Below, in pieces: positions 36,779-46,544 of a DNA stretch of 64,000 bases. The translations under genes and the position numbers were made by a program. The notes beneath the pieces were generated by a model. It was not told where the DNA came from and did no database searches. It saw only the letters and a list, made by a program, of their open reading frames with translations. The stretch's first letter is position 1; each line of letters starts with the position of its first letter. The stretch comes from an uncultured Mycoplasma sp. (GTDB lineage: Bacteria > Bacillota_I > Bacilli_A > RF39 > UBA660), in NCBI GenBank assembly GCA_902493595.1, contig CABUPU010000006.1:39861-103860 (forward strand), in the 5' to 3' direction.

Positions 36779-38034
36779 TACTTAAACTCCTTTAATAAAT
36801 CAGTTAGTTCTTTTTGTTCTTCTTCAGTTGCATCATTTTTTTCAATCTTTGTATTAAACCAAGCAGGTTCACTAATTTTCTTACTTGTAACAGTTATCTT
36901 CTTATTTAACTTTTTATGTTCTTTTTCCGCAAACTTCATAGCCTCTTCTGCAGTTTTTAAATCAGCCCTTTTCCATTGACCAGCAATAGTTTCTACATAT
37001 GCAGTTGTAAGGCGATTATTATTTTTACGAAGACAATAATCAAGTAAAACATTTACAACAGCTGGAGTAAGTTCTAAATCAACCAAAAGATTTTCTACAA
37101 GTTTTAGATCTTTAGCTGTAGGACTTGCACCTTTATTTTTATATTTTAAAAAGTCATAAGGACTTATACTTTCAAACATTTGAACAATTTGAGCATGAAG
37201 TGAATTATCTCCACTGGCTTTTTTTAAATATTCAGGTTGTGTTCTATAAACAAGTGTTGGCATACTATTTGACGATAAATTATATTTCTTTCGTGCATTA
37301 ATTCTAAGTTCATTTTTATCAATCATTCCAAATTCATTTAAACTATTACGCATAAGTTCAATCATTTGTAAGGTATCAAAGTTATATATAAATGACAAAT
37401 TATCAATTAATTCTCTAGCCTTTTTATTAAGAGCTTTTTCAGATAAAACACTTTTTGGTATCGATGATGTAATTAAATCATAATCTATTTTACTATTTAA
37501 ACTAACAGCATTTGAGCATCTTTCTTTAGCACCATCCTTTGGAGCATATGAAGAAGATATAAATACTTCATCCATTTTTTTAGTAATTTCTTCATAACCT
37601 GAATAATCACTTCTTTTCTTTTGAAAAAATTTAAATAATTTATCATATTCATCTGGTCCAATATTACTATAAAGTACCATATTAAGTATTGGATGATTAA
37701 AAAACTCTGATGGTAAAAGTGGACTATAAAGTTCATAAATATAAGATTTTACATCACCAGGTTTTACATATGTTTTTAAAAGTCCTACAGCCTCAAGAGA
37801 GTAAAATGCACTTTGAACATTTTCTTTTGTATCATTTAAAAGTGAAATTAAATGTTGATGAATTTCTTCTTCACTCTCTTCCTCTTTTAAAGATAAATCT
37901 TGCCACAAAATAAGATATAAAGAAACTGCTAAACTTCCAATAATAGGCATATAAAAAGATATTAAGTTCTTCTTGTCAACATCACTTAAAATAGTCTTAT
38001 TAATAACTTTATATTTATCTGCAGGTAAAAACAT
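36778..38034 (-). CDS. dnaB: Replication initiation and membrane attachment protein DnaB (Firmicutes type)
   Basis: 418 residues. The N-terminus (SDVDKKNLISFYMPIIGSLAVSLYLIL) and the C-terminal DnaD-like block (YDFLKYKNKGASPTAKDLKLVENLL and ILDYCLRKNNN-like) match Firmicutes DnaB/DnaD. It brings the helicase loader to the origin. The order dnaB-dnaI is conserved in Bacilli. It is not the replicative helicase, which is named DnaC in these organisms. Confidence 0.87.
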   Translation of the reverse strand: MFLPADKYKVINKTILSDVDKKNLISFYMPIIGSLAVSLYLILWQDLSLKEEESEEEIHQHLISLLNDTKENVQSAFYSLEAVGLLKTYVKPGDVKSYIYELYSPLLPSEFFNHPILNMVLYSNIGPDEYDKLFKFFQKKRSDYSGYEEITKKMDEVFISSSYAPKDGAKERCSNAVSLNSKIDYDLITSSIPKSVLSEKALNKKARELIDNLSFIYNFDTLQMIELMRNSLNEFGMIDKNELRINARKKYNLSSNSMPTLVYRTQPEYLKKASGDNSLHAQIVQMFESISPYDFLKYKNKGASPTAKDLKLVENLLVDLELTPAVVNVLLDYCLRKNNNRLTTAYVETIAGQWKRADLKTAEEAMKFAEKEHKKLNKKITVTSKKISEPAWFNTKIEKNDATEEEQKELTDLLKEFK

Positions 38035-38102
38035 ATTTTCCTCCTACAAATATTATAAGATATAAAAATTAAAATCACAATAAAAAAAGATAACCAATTT
38101 GA

Positions 38103-38600
38103 TTATCTTCCTAGAGTTTCTTCAACTTCTTTTTTAAGAACTTTTCCTCTTATTTCAATTTTAATATTACCATATGGAGCTTGACAATCAACTATAGATC
38201 CGATTTCTTTTCCATAAATAGCCATACCAATTGGAGATGAAGTGCTTAATAAATTTGGATTGTACTCTTGAATATGATTTACAATAGTTACTGTACTTGG
38301 AAATTGTGTTCCATCTGGATTAGTAATTACCAAATCAAGTGTATCTCCATCATTTACTAAATTCTCATTAGCAAGTGTAGGATCTACGATTTCAGCAGTA
38401 GCTAGTTCTTGATTAATTTGCATTATTTCTTTGTTTGTAGTATCTTCCATTTGAGAAAGTAAAGCAAAGTATGGTTCATTTGCATCATATCCAGCACTAC
38501 CTTGGAAATCATTTCTTTCATTTCTGATTTTTTCTAATCTACCCTTTAAAAAGTCAATTCTTTCATTCTTCTTTTGAGCTTCTTCAATTGTTAATCTCAT
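38103..38600 (-). CDS. greA: Transcription elongation factor GreA/GreB family
   Basis: 165 residues, with the N-terminal coiled coil (to about residue 75) and a C-terminal FKBP-like domain with SPIGMAIYGKEIGSIVDCQAP. GreA rescues backtracked RNA polymerase. The coiled-coil tip carries acidic residues (NEPYFALLSQMEDTTNK). It has its own unit. Confidence 0.87.
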   Translation of the reverse strand: MRLTIEEAQKKNERIDFLKGRLEKIRNERNDFQGSAGYDANEPYFALLSQMEDTTNKEIMQINQELATAEIVDPTLANENLVNDGDTLDLVITNPDGTQFPSTVTIVNHIQEYNPNLLSTSSPIGMAIYGKEIGSIVDCQAPYGNIKIEIRGKVLKKEVEETLGR

Positions 38601-38639
38601 TTTTACCTTCCTTTCACTATTATAAATATAGCATAAATT

Positions 38640-39836
38640 TTAAGAATTTTCAACAACAAGTTTTCTTGTCATTTGCATATTTGAATCAATATAAATTGCA
38701 TTAGTTTCTCCATTCCACTCTACGCTGTGTCCTAAATATTCTAAAACTTTGCGAATGGGTACAAAAAATTCACCATTATTTTCAAAAATCGTCCCTTTTA
38801 AATCATAAATATTATTAATTGTTTGCATAATGCTAGTTCCTGGTATAAAGGTCAAATATTCATAATTATTTTTCAAAACAACTTTACCATCTTCATAAAA
38901 TATATCAAATTCTAGCATTCTAGCAATATCAGTAAGTGAATAATAATTAGAATTATCCAATTTAATTGAGCTTCTGTAAGGATAATAAACCCGGTTATTT
39001 ACAATTAAATTACATTCATTATTTTCTAATTTTTGTTGTTCAGCTAACGTTTCAGAGGTTACTCCATTAATTAAATCAATCATCTTATTACTGTAAGTTT
39101 CTACGAATTTATCATGATCATTTGAGGGCCAAGGAAATTCTAAAAGTGTTCCTTCCGCTCCTAAAGTTGTAACCCACGAAGAATAGTAACCACTTCCATA
39201 ACCTCCTGAATAAGGTAAATAAAAATTCTTACTAAATTTTTGATATAAATTATAACTTCCATAATAACCATTTAACCAGCCATGACAATCAATTACAATA
39301 TCAGGTTTTATCTTAATTGTTACATCTCTTAAAGCTTGCGATTCAACAGCACTAAATGGCGCTTGTGTATAATACCTTGCACTATCCCTTTTTTGATGAT
39401 AATAATCAAAGTCTCTATTTAAATCTACACCAGTACTTGTGCATCTTCCATAGCCATTATTTGTAATCCCTTCATAAGTACCATCAGGATTAGAGCATTT
39501 AATTACATAAAGTTCATAAGAACCTAATTTATCATAATTTTCTTCATAGTAAGCTATTATTTTTTCAGCTATACTTACTAGTAACTGGCCATCATACGCA
39601 AAAGCATCCTCAAAACCATGAATAGCAAAATTCAAAAGAATTTTTTTACTATTTAAATTTTGTTTTTCATTTTCAATATGATAATAATTTAAATCTCTAC
39701 CAAGCTGGCTTTCCCCATATTTTTCTTCTGCATAAATGTATGGTACATCAAATGTTTTTGCATTAGCCTTAATTGTAAATGCTGTAAGAAGTGTATTAAA
39801 TGCAAGAGCACTTGCTACCAATTTTTCTTTTTTCAT
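38640..39836 (-). CDS. M14-family zinc carboxypeptidase with a copper-amine-oxidase-like C-terminal domain
   Basis: 398 residues. A signal peptide ends near KANAKT. M14 residues are seen in AIHGFEDAF (HxxE), GVDLNRDFD (Arg), DCHGWLNGY (His) and GTLLEFPWP (Glu), so the active site is complete. The C-terminal ~130 residues (NLIVNNRVYYPYRSSIKL, SLTDIARMLEF) resemble the stalk domain that follows many secreted enzymes. It is probably a wall-peptide or protein-cleaving enzyme outside the cell, and lies downstream of polA-mutM. Confidence 0.8.
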   Translation of the reverse strand: MKKEKLVASALAFNTLLTAFTIKANAKTFDVPYIYAEEKYGESQLGRDLNYYHIENEKQNLNSKKILLNFAIHGFEDAFAYDGQLLVSIAEKIIAYYEENYDKLGSYELYVIKCSNPDGTYEGITNNGYGRCTSTGVDLNRDFDYYHQKRDSARYYTQAPFSAVESQALRDVTIKIKPDIVIDCHGWLNGYYGSYNLYQKFSKNFYLPYSGGYGSGYYSSWVTTLGAEGTLLEFPWPSNDHDKFVETYSNKMIDLINGVTSETLAEQQKLENNECNLIVNNRVYYPYRSSIKLDNSNYYSLTDIARMLEFDIFYEDGKVVLKNNYEYLTFIPGTSIMQTINNIYDLKGTIFENNGEFFVPIRKVLEYLGHSVEWNGETNAIYIDSNMQMTRKLVVENS

Positions 39837-39890
39837 TGTATTCTCCTTACCATAAAAATATCAAAGAATTTTCAGTTTGTAAAGAAAAAA

Positions 39891-40409
39891 TTAACAATTA
39901 GTCTGTTTTACTAAATATGTAAAGTTTATTGGATTATTTACAAGGGCTGTTTGATCAAGATTATTTACATAAAAATTAGTTATAATATTATATTCTTCAT
40001 CAGTATTCGGCTTAACTTTAAATGTGTAAAGCACTATTTCATCTCCATTTTTAAATGAAGGAATTTCTTTTTCCTTACACAACCCTTCGATTAAAAAAGT
40101 AAGTTCTTTATTACTTTCATCAACACCTTTAGTTTTATCATAATTTCCATCTGCTTTTAAAATATAATCAAGACATACATCATTATTACCATTTGTTTCA
40201 TAAGTTATATATGCTTTTGATTTTAAAATAGTTTTTTTATCTAAAAAATCAATGTTTGAATTAATATAATTATTATCATAATTAATAAACAAAAATGAAT
40301 TTACTGGTGCTTTAACCTCATTAATTTCAAGTTTCTTTTTATAACAAAAATACGCTCCAATAGAAAGAAATACAAAAGTTAATAATGTTAATAGAATTTC
40401 TTTTTTCAT
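39891..40409 (-). CDS. Membrane-anchored hypothetical protein
   Basis: 172 residues. One N-terminal membrane helix (about residues 4-22), a short basic loop, and an exposed domain with two cysteine pairs (DVCLDY, GLCKEK, QTNC). Not recognised. The start overlaps the mutM stop by 4 bp, so it is cotranscribed with polA-mutM and probably with the M14 peptidase. Confidence 0.55.
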   Translation of the reverse strand: MKKEILLTLLTFVFLSIGAYFCYKKKLEINEVKAPVNSFLFINYDNNYINSNIDFLDKKTILKSKAYITYETNGNNDVCLDYILKADGNYDKTKGVDESNKELTFLIEGLCKEKEIPSFKNGDEIVLYTFKVKPNTDEEYNIITNFYVNNLDQTALVNNPINFTYLVKQTNC

Positions 40410-41218
40410 TTTACACCTTGACAGTTTTTACAATAATAGGTACTTCTTCCATCAATTTTAGCTTTTAATATTTTTTCATTACATATTTTGCAAGGTTTTC
40501 CCTCATTTTTATGAACAAGTAAATAGTCTTGATAACTACCGACATGGTTCAAAGAAAATGTATAACTTTTAATAGTGGTTCCTTTATGTTTGATTGAATC
40601 ATCAAGTATTTTTTTAGAATATTTTATGATATTTTCTAAATCATTTTTATTAATATCTTTCCCCTTCATAAAGGGGTTAATTTTTGATTTAAATAAGATT
40701 TCATCAGCATAAATATTACCAATACCAGATAGTATACTTTGATCGAGCAAAATAGTTTTAATGCATTTATTAGATTTATTTATTTTGTATAGTATTTCAT
40801 CACTATACTCTACATTATTAGCATCAGGACCTACATTTTTAAAATAATCATTTATTTCATCTTTATTAATTAATTTCATTCTTCCAAACTTACGAGTATC
40901 ATTATATCTTAAAGTAAAATTTTCAAAATAAAATATTACATGTTCATGTTTAGATATTTCTTCATTTAAGGGTTTAATATTAAATTTACCTTCCATACGA
41001 AGATGTGATATTAAATAGTATTTGTCAAGTACAAATATTAAATATTTTCCTTTTCTTTGAATATCAATAAAGAAGTTATTAATAAGCTTTTGTTTGAATT
41101 CATTTATATCATTTTCAATCATTTTAGGGTATAAAATATCTATATTAATAATCTTTTTATTCAAAATATTTTCTTTTAAATAATTTCTAACTGTTTCTAC
41201 CTCTGGAAGTTCTGGCAT
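40406..41218 (-). CDS. mutM: Formamidopyrimidine-DNA glycosylase
   Basis: 270 residues. It begins with the catalytic PELPE, has a helix-two-turn-helix region (LDQSILSGIGNIYADEILF) and a C-terminal zinc finger (CKICNEKILKAKIDGRSTYYCKNC). It removes 8-oxoguanine. It lies 13 bp after polA, as in many Firmicutes. Confidence 0.95.
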   Translation of the reverse strand: MPELPEVETVRNYLKENILNKKIINIDILYPKMIENDINEFKQKLINNFFIDIQRKGKYLIFVLDKYYLISHLRMEGKFNIKPLNEEISKHEHVIFYFENFTLRYNDTRKFGRMKLINKDEINDYFKNVGPDANNVEYSDEILYKINKSNKCIKTILLDQSILSGIGNIYADEILFKSKINPFMKGKDINKNDLENIIKYSKKILDDSIKHKGTTIKSYTFSLNHVGSYQDYLLVHKNEGKPCKICNEKILKAKIDGRSTYYCKNCQGVK

Positions 41219-41231
41219 AAAAATTCCTCCT

Positions 41232-43778
41232 TTATTTTAAATCATACCAGTTAGTTCCAACATCAGTACTTACTTTAAGTGGTACAGCTAAACTAACTAC
41301 ATTTTCCATTGTATCTTTTACAATGTTTTCAACTTTTTCAAGTTCTTCATTTTTAACATCAAATATAAGTTCATCGTGAATTTGTAATACTAATTTACTT
41401 TGAATATTTTCTTTTGTAAAGATTTCATCAATTTTAATCATTGCCATTTTAATAATATCGGCAGCACTCCCTTGAATTGGCGTATTAATAGCCATTCTTT
41501 CGCCAGATTTTCTAACCATAAAATTAGCATCATTTATTTCACTAATAACTCTTTTTCTTCCATAATTTGTATAAACGAAACCATTTTCTTTAGCAAAAGC
41601 AATCATTTTTTCCATATATTCTTTTACTTCAGGATAAAGATGATAATACTTTTTTATAAACTCATCAGCCTCTTTTTTAGATATATGGAGATTTTCGCCT
41701 AAACCAAAGCCACTTATTCCGTATACTATTCCAAAAATTACCGCTTTAGCAGCACTTCTTTCAGCTTTTGTAACATCCTTTATATCTTTATTATGAATAT
41801 CGGCAGCCACTCTTGCATGAATATCTCCACCTTCATTAAAGGTATCAATCATTGGTTTAGAGTTTATTGTTGAAGCTAGAATTCTAAGTTCAATTTGTGA
41901 ATAGTCTAAACTAAGTAAGACATCATTACTTGGTATAAAGGCTTTTCTAATTTGTTTACCCTCCTCAGTTTTAACAGGAATGTTCTGAAGATTTGGATGA
42001 ATCGAAGAAAGTCTTCCGGTTCTTGCTACAGTTTGCTTAAATATTGTATGAATTTTACCGTCAACTATATATTCCTTTAGGCCATCAATATATGTTGATT
42101 TAAGTTTAGATAGTCCACGATACTCTAAAATCAAATTAATAATTGGATGAACATTTGCAAGTTTTTCTAAAGAAGCTTCATCTGTTTTATAACTTGTTTT
42201 ATTCTTTTTACCTTTACCTACCTGCATCTTTTCAAATAAGATTTCGCCAAGTTGTTTCGGGGAAGAAATATTAAAATTCTCACCTGCATATTCATAAATC
42301 TTGGCAGTAATTTCCTCGAGTTTTTTAGAAATAACTTCTTTTTGATTATCTAAAACTTCACTTGATACTTTAATACCTTCTTTTTCCATTTTAAGAAGTA
42401 CCTTTGAAAGTGGAAGTTCTATTTTTTCATAAATTTTATCTTGTTTATTTTCCTTTAAAAGATTATAATTTTTTTCATAATTTTCAAATAAAAATTTTAC
42501 CTTTAAAAGTTCGTATTGAATGTATTCAGGTGTTCCATAAATTTTAAGTAAATTATTAATCGTGGGAATTTCAAAACCATATTTTATTGCCGTAAATGAA
42601 ATATCATCCTTGATATTATCTCCGTTTAAATATGAACAAAGTGAATAATCAAGATAAACATCAAAATTCTCATTTAATAAATACTGACATTTTTTACTAT
42701 CAAAACATACTACCTTTTTATTAGTTAAATTTAAATATTTGATATTTTCTTTTGAAAAATAATAGAAAAATTTACCATCATATAATGAAGCACTTACTAT
42801 ATTTGCACTTGTATAGTCATCATTATCACACTCAATATATAAAGAAACTATATCATTTGTTACAACATTAATATTTTCATTTACCAGGGTAAAACTTATT
42901 TTCTCATTATTTTTTTCTTTATCAAGCCCACTTAAAAGTGAAGTAAATTCTAGTTTAGAAAATACATCATATAAAAGTTCATTATTCGGTCCATCATATT
43001 TTAAATCATTTAAAGATATTTCAAGAGGAACATCACAGTATATGGTTGCAAGTTTTTTTGACATAAAAGCATCCTCTTTGAAAGTAACAAGTTTATCGTG
43101 AATACTACCTTTTATTTCATCAATATGTTCATATAAATTTTCAATTGTTTGATAATCCTTTAAAAGTTTGATAGCGCCTTTTTCACCGATGCCTTTAACA
43201 CCAGGAATGTTATCTGAACTATCTCCCATTAAAGCTTTTAAATCAATCATATTAATAGGATCTACTCCATATTCCTCTTTAAAAGTTTTTTCATTAAATC
43301 GAATAAACCCTGTTTGCTTAAGAAGTTTAACATCTGTTTCAAAATTTATAAGTTGCAGTAAATCTTTATCCGAAGATATTATTGTAGCATCAAAATCAGC
43401 ATCTTTAACACACATTTTAACTAAAGTTCCAATGATATCATCTGCTTCATAAGGTTCAAGTTCTAAATATTTTATACCCATTGCCGTAAGAATCTCTCTT
43501 GCATAAGGCATTTGCATTTTAAGTTCATCTGGTGTATTTTGTCTTCCCTCTTTGTAAAAAGAAAACTCTTTTTTACGAAAGTTTTTACCTACGTCAAAAG
43601 CCACTGCTACATATAATGGATTTTCTTCCTTAATTATTTTATTAATCATATTTGTAAAGGAAAATAAGGCATTTGTAGGAAGTCCCGTACTTGTTTTCAT
43701 ATTTGCTCCACTGTAAAAAGTTGCATAATAACTTCTGAACATTAAATTATTTCCATCAATTAAGATTATTTTTTTCAT
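41232..43778 (-). CDS. polA: DNA polymerase I
   Basis: 848 residues: 5'-3' exonuclease domain (MGDSSDNIPGVKGIGEKGA), a degenerate proofreading domain, and the polymerase domain with DYSQIELR, the O-helix KAVIFGIVYGISGFGL and LQIHDELIF. It acts in Okazaki fragment processing and repair. Its start overlaps the upstream gene by 4 bp. Confidence 0.95.
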   Translation of the reverse strand: MKKIILIDGNNLMFRSYYATFYSGANMKTSTGLPTNALFSFTNMINKIIKEENPLYVAVAFDVGKNFRKKEFSFYKEGRQNTPDELKMQMPYAREILTAMGIKYLELEPYEADDIIGTLVKMCVKDADFDATIISSDKDLLQLINFETDVKLLKQTGFIRFNEKTFKEEYGVDPINMIDLKALMGDSSDNIPGVKGIGEKGAIKLLKDYQTIENLYEHIDEIKGSIHDKLVTFKEDAFMSKKLATIYCDVPLEISLNDLKYDGPNNELLYDVFSKLEFTSLLSGLDKEKNNEKISFTLVNENINVVTNDIVSLYIECDNDDYTSANIVSASLYDGKFFYYFSKENIKYLNLTNKKVVCFDSKKCQYLLNENFDVYLDYSLCSYLNGDNIKDDISFTAIKYGFEIPTINNLLKIYGTPEYIQYELLKVKFLFENYEKNYNLLKENKQDKIYEKIELPLSKVLLKMEKEGIKVSSEVLDNQKEVISKKLEEITAKIYEYAGENFNISSPKQLGEILFEKMQVGKGKKNKTSYKTDEASLEKLANVHPIINLILEYRGLSKLKSTYIDGLKEYIVDGKIHTIFKQTVARTGRLSSIHPNLQNIPVKTEEGKQIRKAFIPSNDVLLSLDYSQIELRILASTINSKPMIDTFNEGGDIHARVAADIHNKDIKDVTKAERSAAKAVIFGIVYGISGFGLGENLHISKKEADEFIKKYYHLYPEVKEYMEKMIAFAKENGFVYTNYGRKRVISEINDANFMVRKSGERMAINTPIQGSAADIIKMAMIKIDEIFTKENIQSKLVLQIHDELIFDVKNEELEKVENIVKDTMENVVSLAVPLKVSTDVGTNWYDLK

Positions 43779-44293
43779 ATTTGCCTCCTAAGACTTTTAT
43801 CATTTGTAAATTCTTTTGCACTTACATATATTGGATCAATATTTGGATTATATCTATTTTCTAAAGTATAGCCAAAATATTTTACATAATCTTTAGCTAT
43901 AACAAGCATAAAGGTTGTATCAATTATTTTGCCTTCATCCTCAATCCAAGTATGTCTTCCATCTGGAGAATTCACCGTTCCAATTAAAAATTTATTTGTA
44001 CCTCCACATAAATAAGGATTATCAAGTGAATAACTTACTTGTTTAGAACATACTGTGCAGTAGCCTAAATTAGCACCATCTCTAAATACTTCACAAAATG
44101 AATTTACTCCTCTTGATCTTATATTTTGCATATCAAGTTTCTCCCATAATTCATGTGAAAATCCAGTTACTTTTCCACTTTTAATACCTTCATCCACTAT
44201 TTTTTTAAATTCAGGATTACTTGCATATAAATTCTTTAATATATCATAACATTTATAATTTTCAGTTCCGTTTATTATTAATTTATCTAGCAT
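43775..44293 (-). CDS. Hypothetical protein with a possible transglutaminase-like Cys-His-Asp set
   Basis: 172 residues. Cysteines at GYCTVCSKQ and later DGRHTWIEDEGKIIDTTF give the spacing (Cys, then His, then Asp) of transglutaminase-like folds; this is a pattern seen by eye, not a confirmed fold. Its end overlaps the polA start by 4 bp, so it leads the polA-mutM operon. It has no signal peptide. Confidence 0.5.
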   Translation of the reverse strand: MLDKLIINGTENYKCYDILKNLYASNPEFKKIVDEGIKSGKVTGFSHELWEKLDMQNIRSRGVNSFCEVFRDGANLGYCTVCSKQVSYSLDNPYLCGGTNKFLIGTVNSPDGRHTWIEDEGKIIDTTFMLVIAKDYVKYFGYTLENRYNPNIDPIYVSAKEFTNDKSLRRQI

Positions 44294-44352
44294 ATCTTAC
44301 TCCCATATATATAGTATACCATAGATTTTAACTTTTAATAGAAAGAAAAAAT

Positions 44353-44391
44353 AATCTTTCCATCTTTTCATTTAATCAGATGCCAAGATTA
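44353..44391 (-). terminator. Terminator of the radical SAM peptide operon
   Basis: On the minus strand AATCTT and CATCT pair with AGATG and AAGATT around a loop, followed by a T run. It lies about 65 nt after the GNAT stop. Confidence 0.65.
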
Positions 44392-44454
44392 CTTTGTTAA
44401 TAAAAGTTTAATTGCATTTCTTATTTAATTTATAAGTAATTAGTTGTCTTAACA

Positions 44455-44961
44455 CTATATTGAATAATTTTGATTTTTTAAATCAAACAAGTATAAATTT
44501 TCTTCATATTCCCTATTTTCTAGTTTAAAATAGCAAGTATCAATTTGCCTTCCACCACATTTTTCATAAAATTTAGTTGCGGAATTTTGTTTTAATGTAC
44601 TTATTAAAACATTATCATATAAATTTTTAAGATTATTAAAAGAATATTCTAGTAAATTTCTTCCAATACCTCTATTTTTATATTTAGAATCTACATACAA
44701 AGCATACACTTCTGCATATTTGTCATTATAATTTTTCTTATTTTTTCCATATCTAAGAAAACCGACAACTTTATTTTCAATTTCACAAACTATATACTCA
44801 TTTATTTTAGATTTACATTTTTCTATACTTTCAAATTTTTTTTGTTCTAGTTTTTTTAAAAAATCATCTGGAAATATTCCATTATACGTTTCCTTCCACC
44901 CATTAATATTAATATTTACTATACTTTCAGCATCATTTTCTACTGCTTCTCTAATTATCAT
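44455..44961 (-). CDS. GNAT family acetyltransferase
   Basis: 168 residues. The GNAT fold is shown by EVYALYVDSKYKNRGIGRNLLEYSF (motif A with the acetyl-CoA loop) and LKQNSATKFYEKCG. It is the last gene of the radical SAM operon and overlaps the kinase-like gene by 11 bp, so it is likely to act on the same product, perhaps by acetylating a product amine. That role is inference. Confidence 0.8.
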   Translation of the reverse strand: MIIREAVENDAESIVNININGWKETYNGIFPDDFLKKLEQKKFESIEKCKSKINEYIVCEIENKVVGFLRYGKNKKNYNDKYAEVYALYVDSKYKNRGIGRNLLEYSFNNLKNLYDNVLISTLKQNSATKFYEKCGGRQIDTCYFKLENREYEENLYLFDLKNQNYSI

Positions 44962-45799
44962 AATATTTTCCTTTCAATAACTCTAACATTTTTTTAATTT
45001 CAATCAAGTTTTTTTCAAATTCTTCTTTAGAATTTGATTTGCTTAACACAAAAAAATTATATGCTAACACTTTTAATCCTATCATAAGTAGACAACCCTT
45101 ATACTCTATATGAAAATTATTAGATTTTTTATTATATATATCTACATATTTTTCTAAATTATGTTTTTTTATTAACTGTTCAAAAATTGAACTTATACCA
45201 TATGTTCTTTTGACAATTGTATCAACAAAATCAACATATATTGAACCTTTAACTGAAAAATCAAAATCTATAATACATACGTCATTATTATGAAAATACA
45301 TATTATTAAATGAAATATCATTGTGTATAATACAATCTTCTTTATAATAATGAAAAATAAATTCTTGATAAAATAAATCGTATATTTTTTTGATGTCATC
45401 AACATTAACATTTTTGATTGGAAAGTTATAATATTTTTCACTAAATTCAATTAATATTTTATCAATTGTAATATTATTACATTGTTGTTTAACTTCATAA
45501 TATTTTTTCTTTGAATATGAATGTTTATATAAAAAACTTGTATCATGAAATAATGCTAATGTTTTAATCTTTTCCGTATCTGTATGTTTTTCTTTTGAAC
45601 AATATATATACTCCTGTAATTCTATTTTAAAAATGCTTAAAAATCTACTAAAATATACTTTTGGTGTTAAAATTCCATTTTTTCTCAAAAAAATAATAAA
45701 TTTATGCTGATTTATTAATTCAGAATAAGTCATTGGCAAATCTATAAGTTTTAAAATATATTCTTTGCTAAATATTTTAATTTTACTTACTTTTTTCAA
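44951..45799 (-). CDS. APH/CotS-type small-molecule kinase-like protein
   Basis: 282 residues. The catalytic loop is IIHNDISFNNMYFHNNDVCIIDFDFS, with the Asp and Asn of the brenner motif (HxDxxxxN) and the metal Asp (DFD). This fits the aminoglycoside phosphotransferase/CotS family. It could phosphorylate the peptide or a small molecule. It overlaps genes on both sides (16-17 bp and 11 bp) in the RiPP-like operon. Confidence 0.75.
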   Translation of the reverse strand: MKKVSKIKIFSKEYILKLIDLPMTYSELINQHKFIIFLRKNGILTPKVYFSRFLSIFKIELQEYIYCSKEKHTDTEKIKTLALFHDTSFLYKHSYSKKKYYEVKQQCNNITIDKILIEFSEKYYNFPIKNVNVDDIKKIYDLFYQEFIFHYYKEDCIIHNDISFNNMYFHNNDVCIIDFDFSVKGSIYVDFVDTIVKRTYGISSIFEQLIKKHNLEKYVDIYNKKSNNFHIEYKGCLLMIGLKVLAYNFFVLSKSNSKEEFEKNLIEIKKMLELLKGKYYDN

Positions 45800-46544
45800 G
45801 TTTCTTTACAATTCCTTTAAAATTATTGACAAATATATCATCAGGATTATTAGAATATAAATATATTTTTTCTTTTAAATTTTTAATATTCTTATAAGAT
45901 TCATATGGATAATCAGAACCAAATAAAATATTGTTATTGTTAACCATATTAAAAGCATTTTTTATATTCTCGGGATTAGATATTGTTGACAAATCAAAAT
46001 AAAATTTATCATCATCATATTTTTTTAATACACTGTATACAAATTCAGTGCTTTCAAAAGAATCTCTTCCCAAATGTGCAATAATAATATTAATATTATT
46101 ATATAACTGATGTAATTTTTGTATGTATTCAAGTCTCACTTTATCTTTACAGTGAATTATCAAAAATCCATTTGTATCATTAAGATATTCATATGTTTTC
46201 TTTCTTAATTCAATTTCTTGATAATCGTTTAATAGAAAATGTTCTTTCCATATATTATATTTTGGAATAAAAAATTCATTACTTATTATATTAACTGGTA
46301 TACCATTTTTATGAATGTCACAATAATTACTAACAAATATATTTTCTTGAATTATATTAGTTTCTTTAAATATAATAGGAATAGCAAAAAAATTATTTAA
46401 ACTTGAAATATATTCATCTTGTTTCCTAATTTTTTCAGTATCAACACTACTATATAATCTATACTTATTAGCAAATTCTGTCGTTTTCAATATATTACAA
46501 GCTCTTTCATAATTTCCTATATGAACATGAGAATCACAAATCAT
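45783..46544 (-). CDS. Amidohydrolase-superfamily (TIM-barrel) metal-dependent hydrolase
   Basis: 253 residues. The metal ligands are visible in order: DSHVHIG, FLIIHCKDK, IIAHLGRDS and ILFGSDYPYE (Asp). This is the amidohydrolase-2 type. In the operon it follows the radical SAM gene with an 11-bp overlap and leads to the kinase gene. A role in trimming or opening a modified amide is plausible but not shown. Confidence 0.8.
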   Translation of the reverse strand: MICDSHVHIGNYERACNILKTTEFANKYRLYSSVDTEKIRKQDEYISSLNNFFAIPIIFKETNIIQENIFVSNYCDIHKNGIPVNIISNEFFIPKYNIWKEHFLLNDYQEIELRKKTYEYLNDTNGFLIIHCKDKVRLEYIQKLHQLYNNINIIIAHLGRDSFESTEFVYSVLKKYDDDKFYFDLSTISNPENIKNAFNMVNNNNILFGSDYPYESYKNIKNLKEKIYLYSNNPDDIFVNNFKGIVKKLEKSK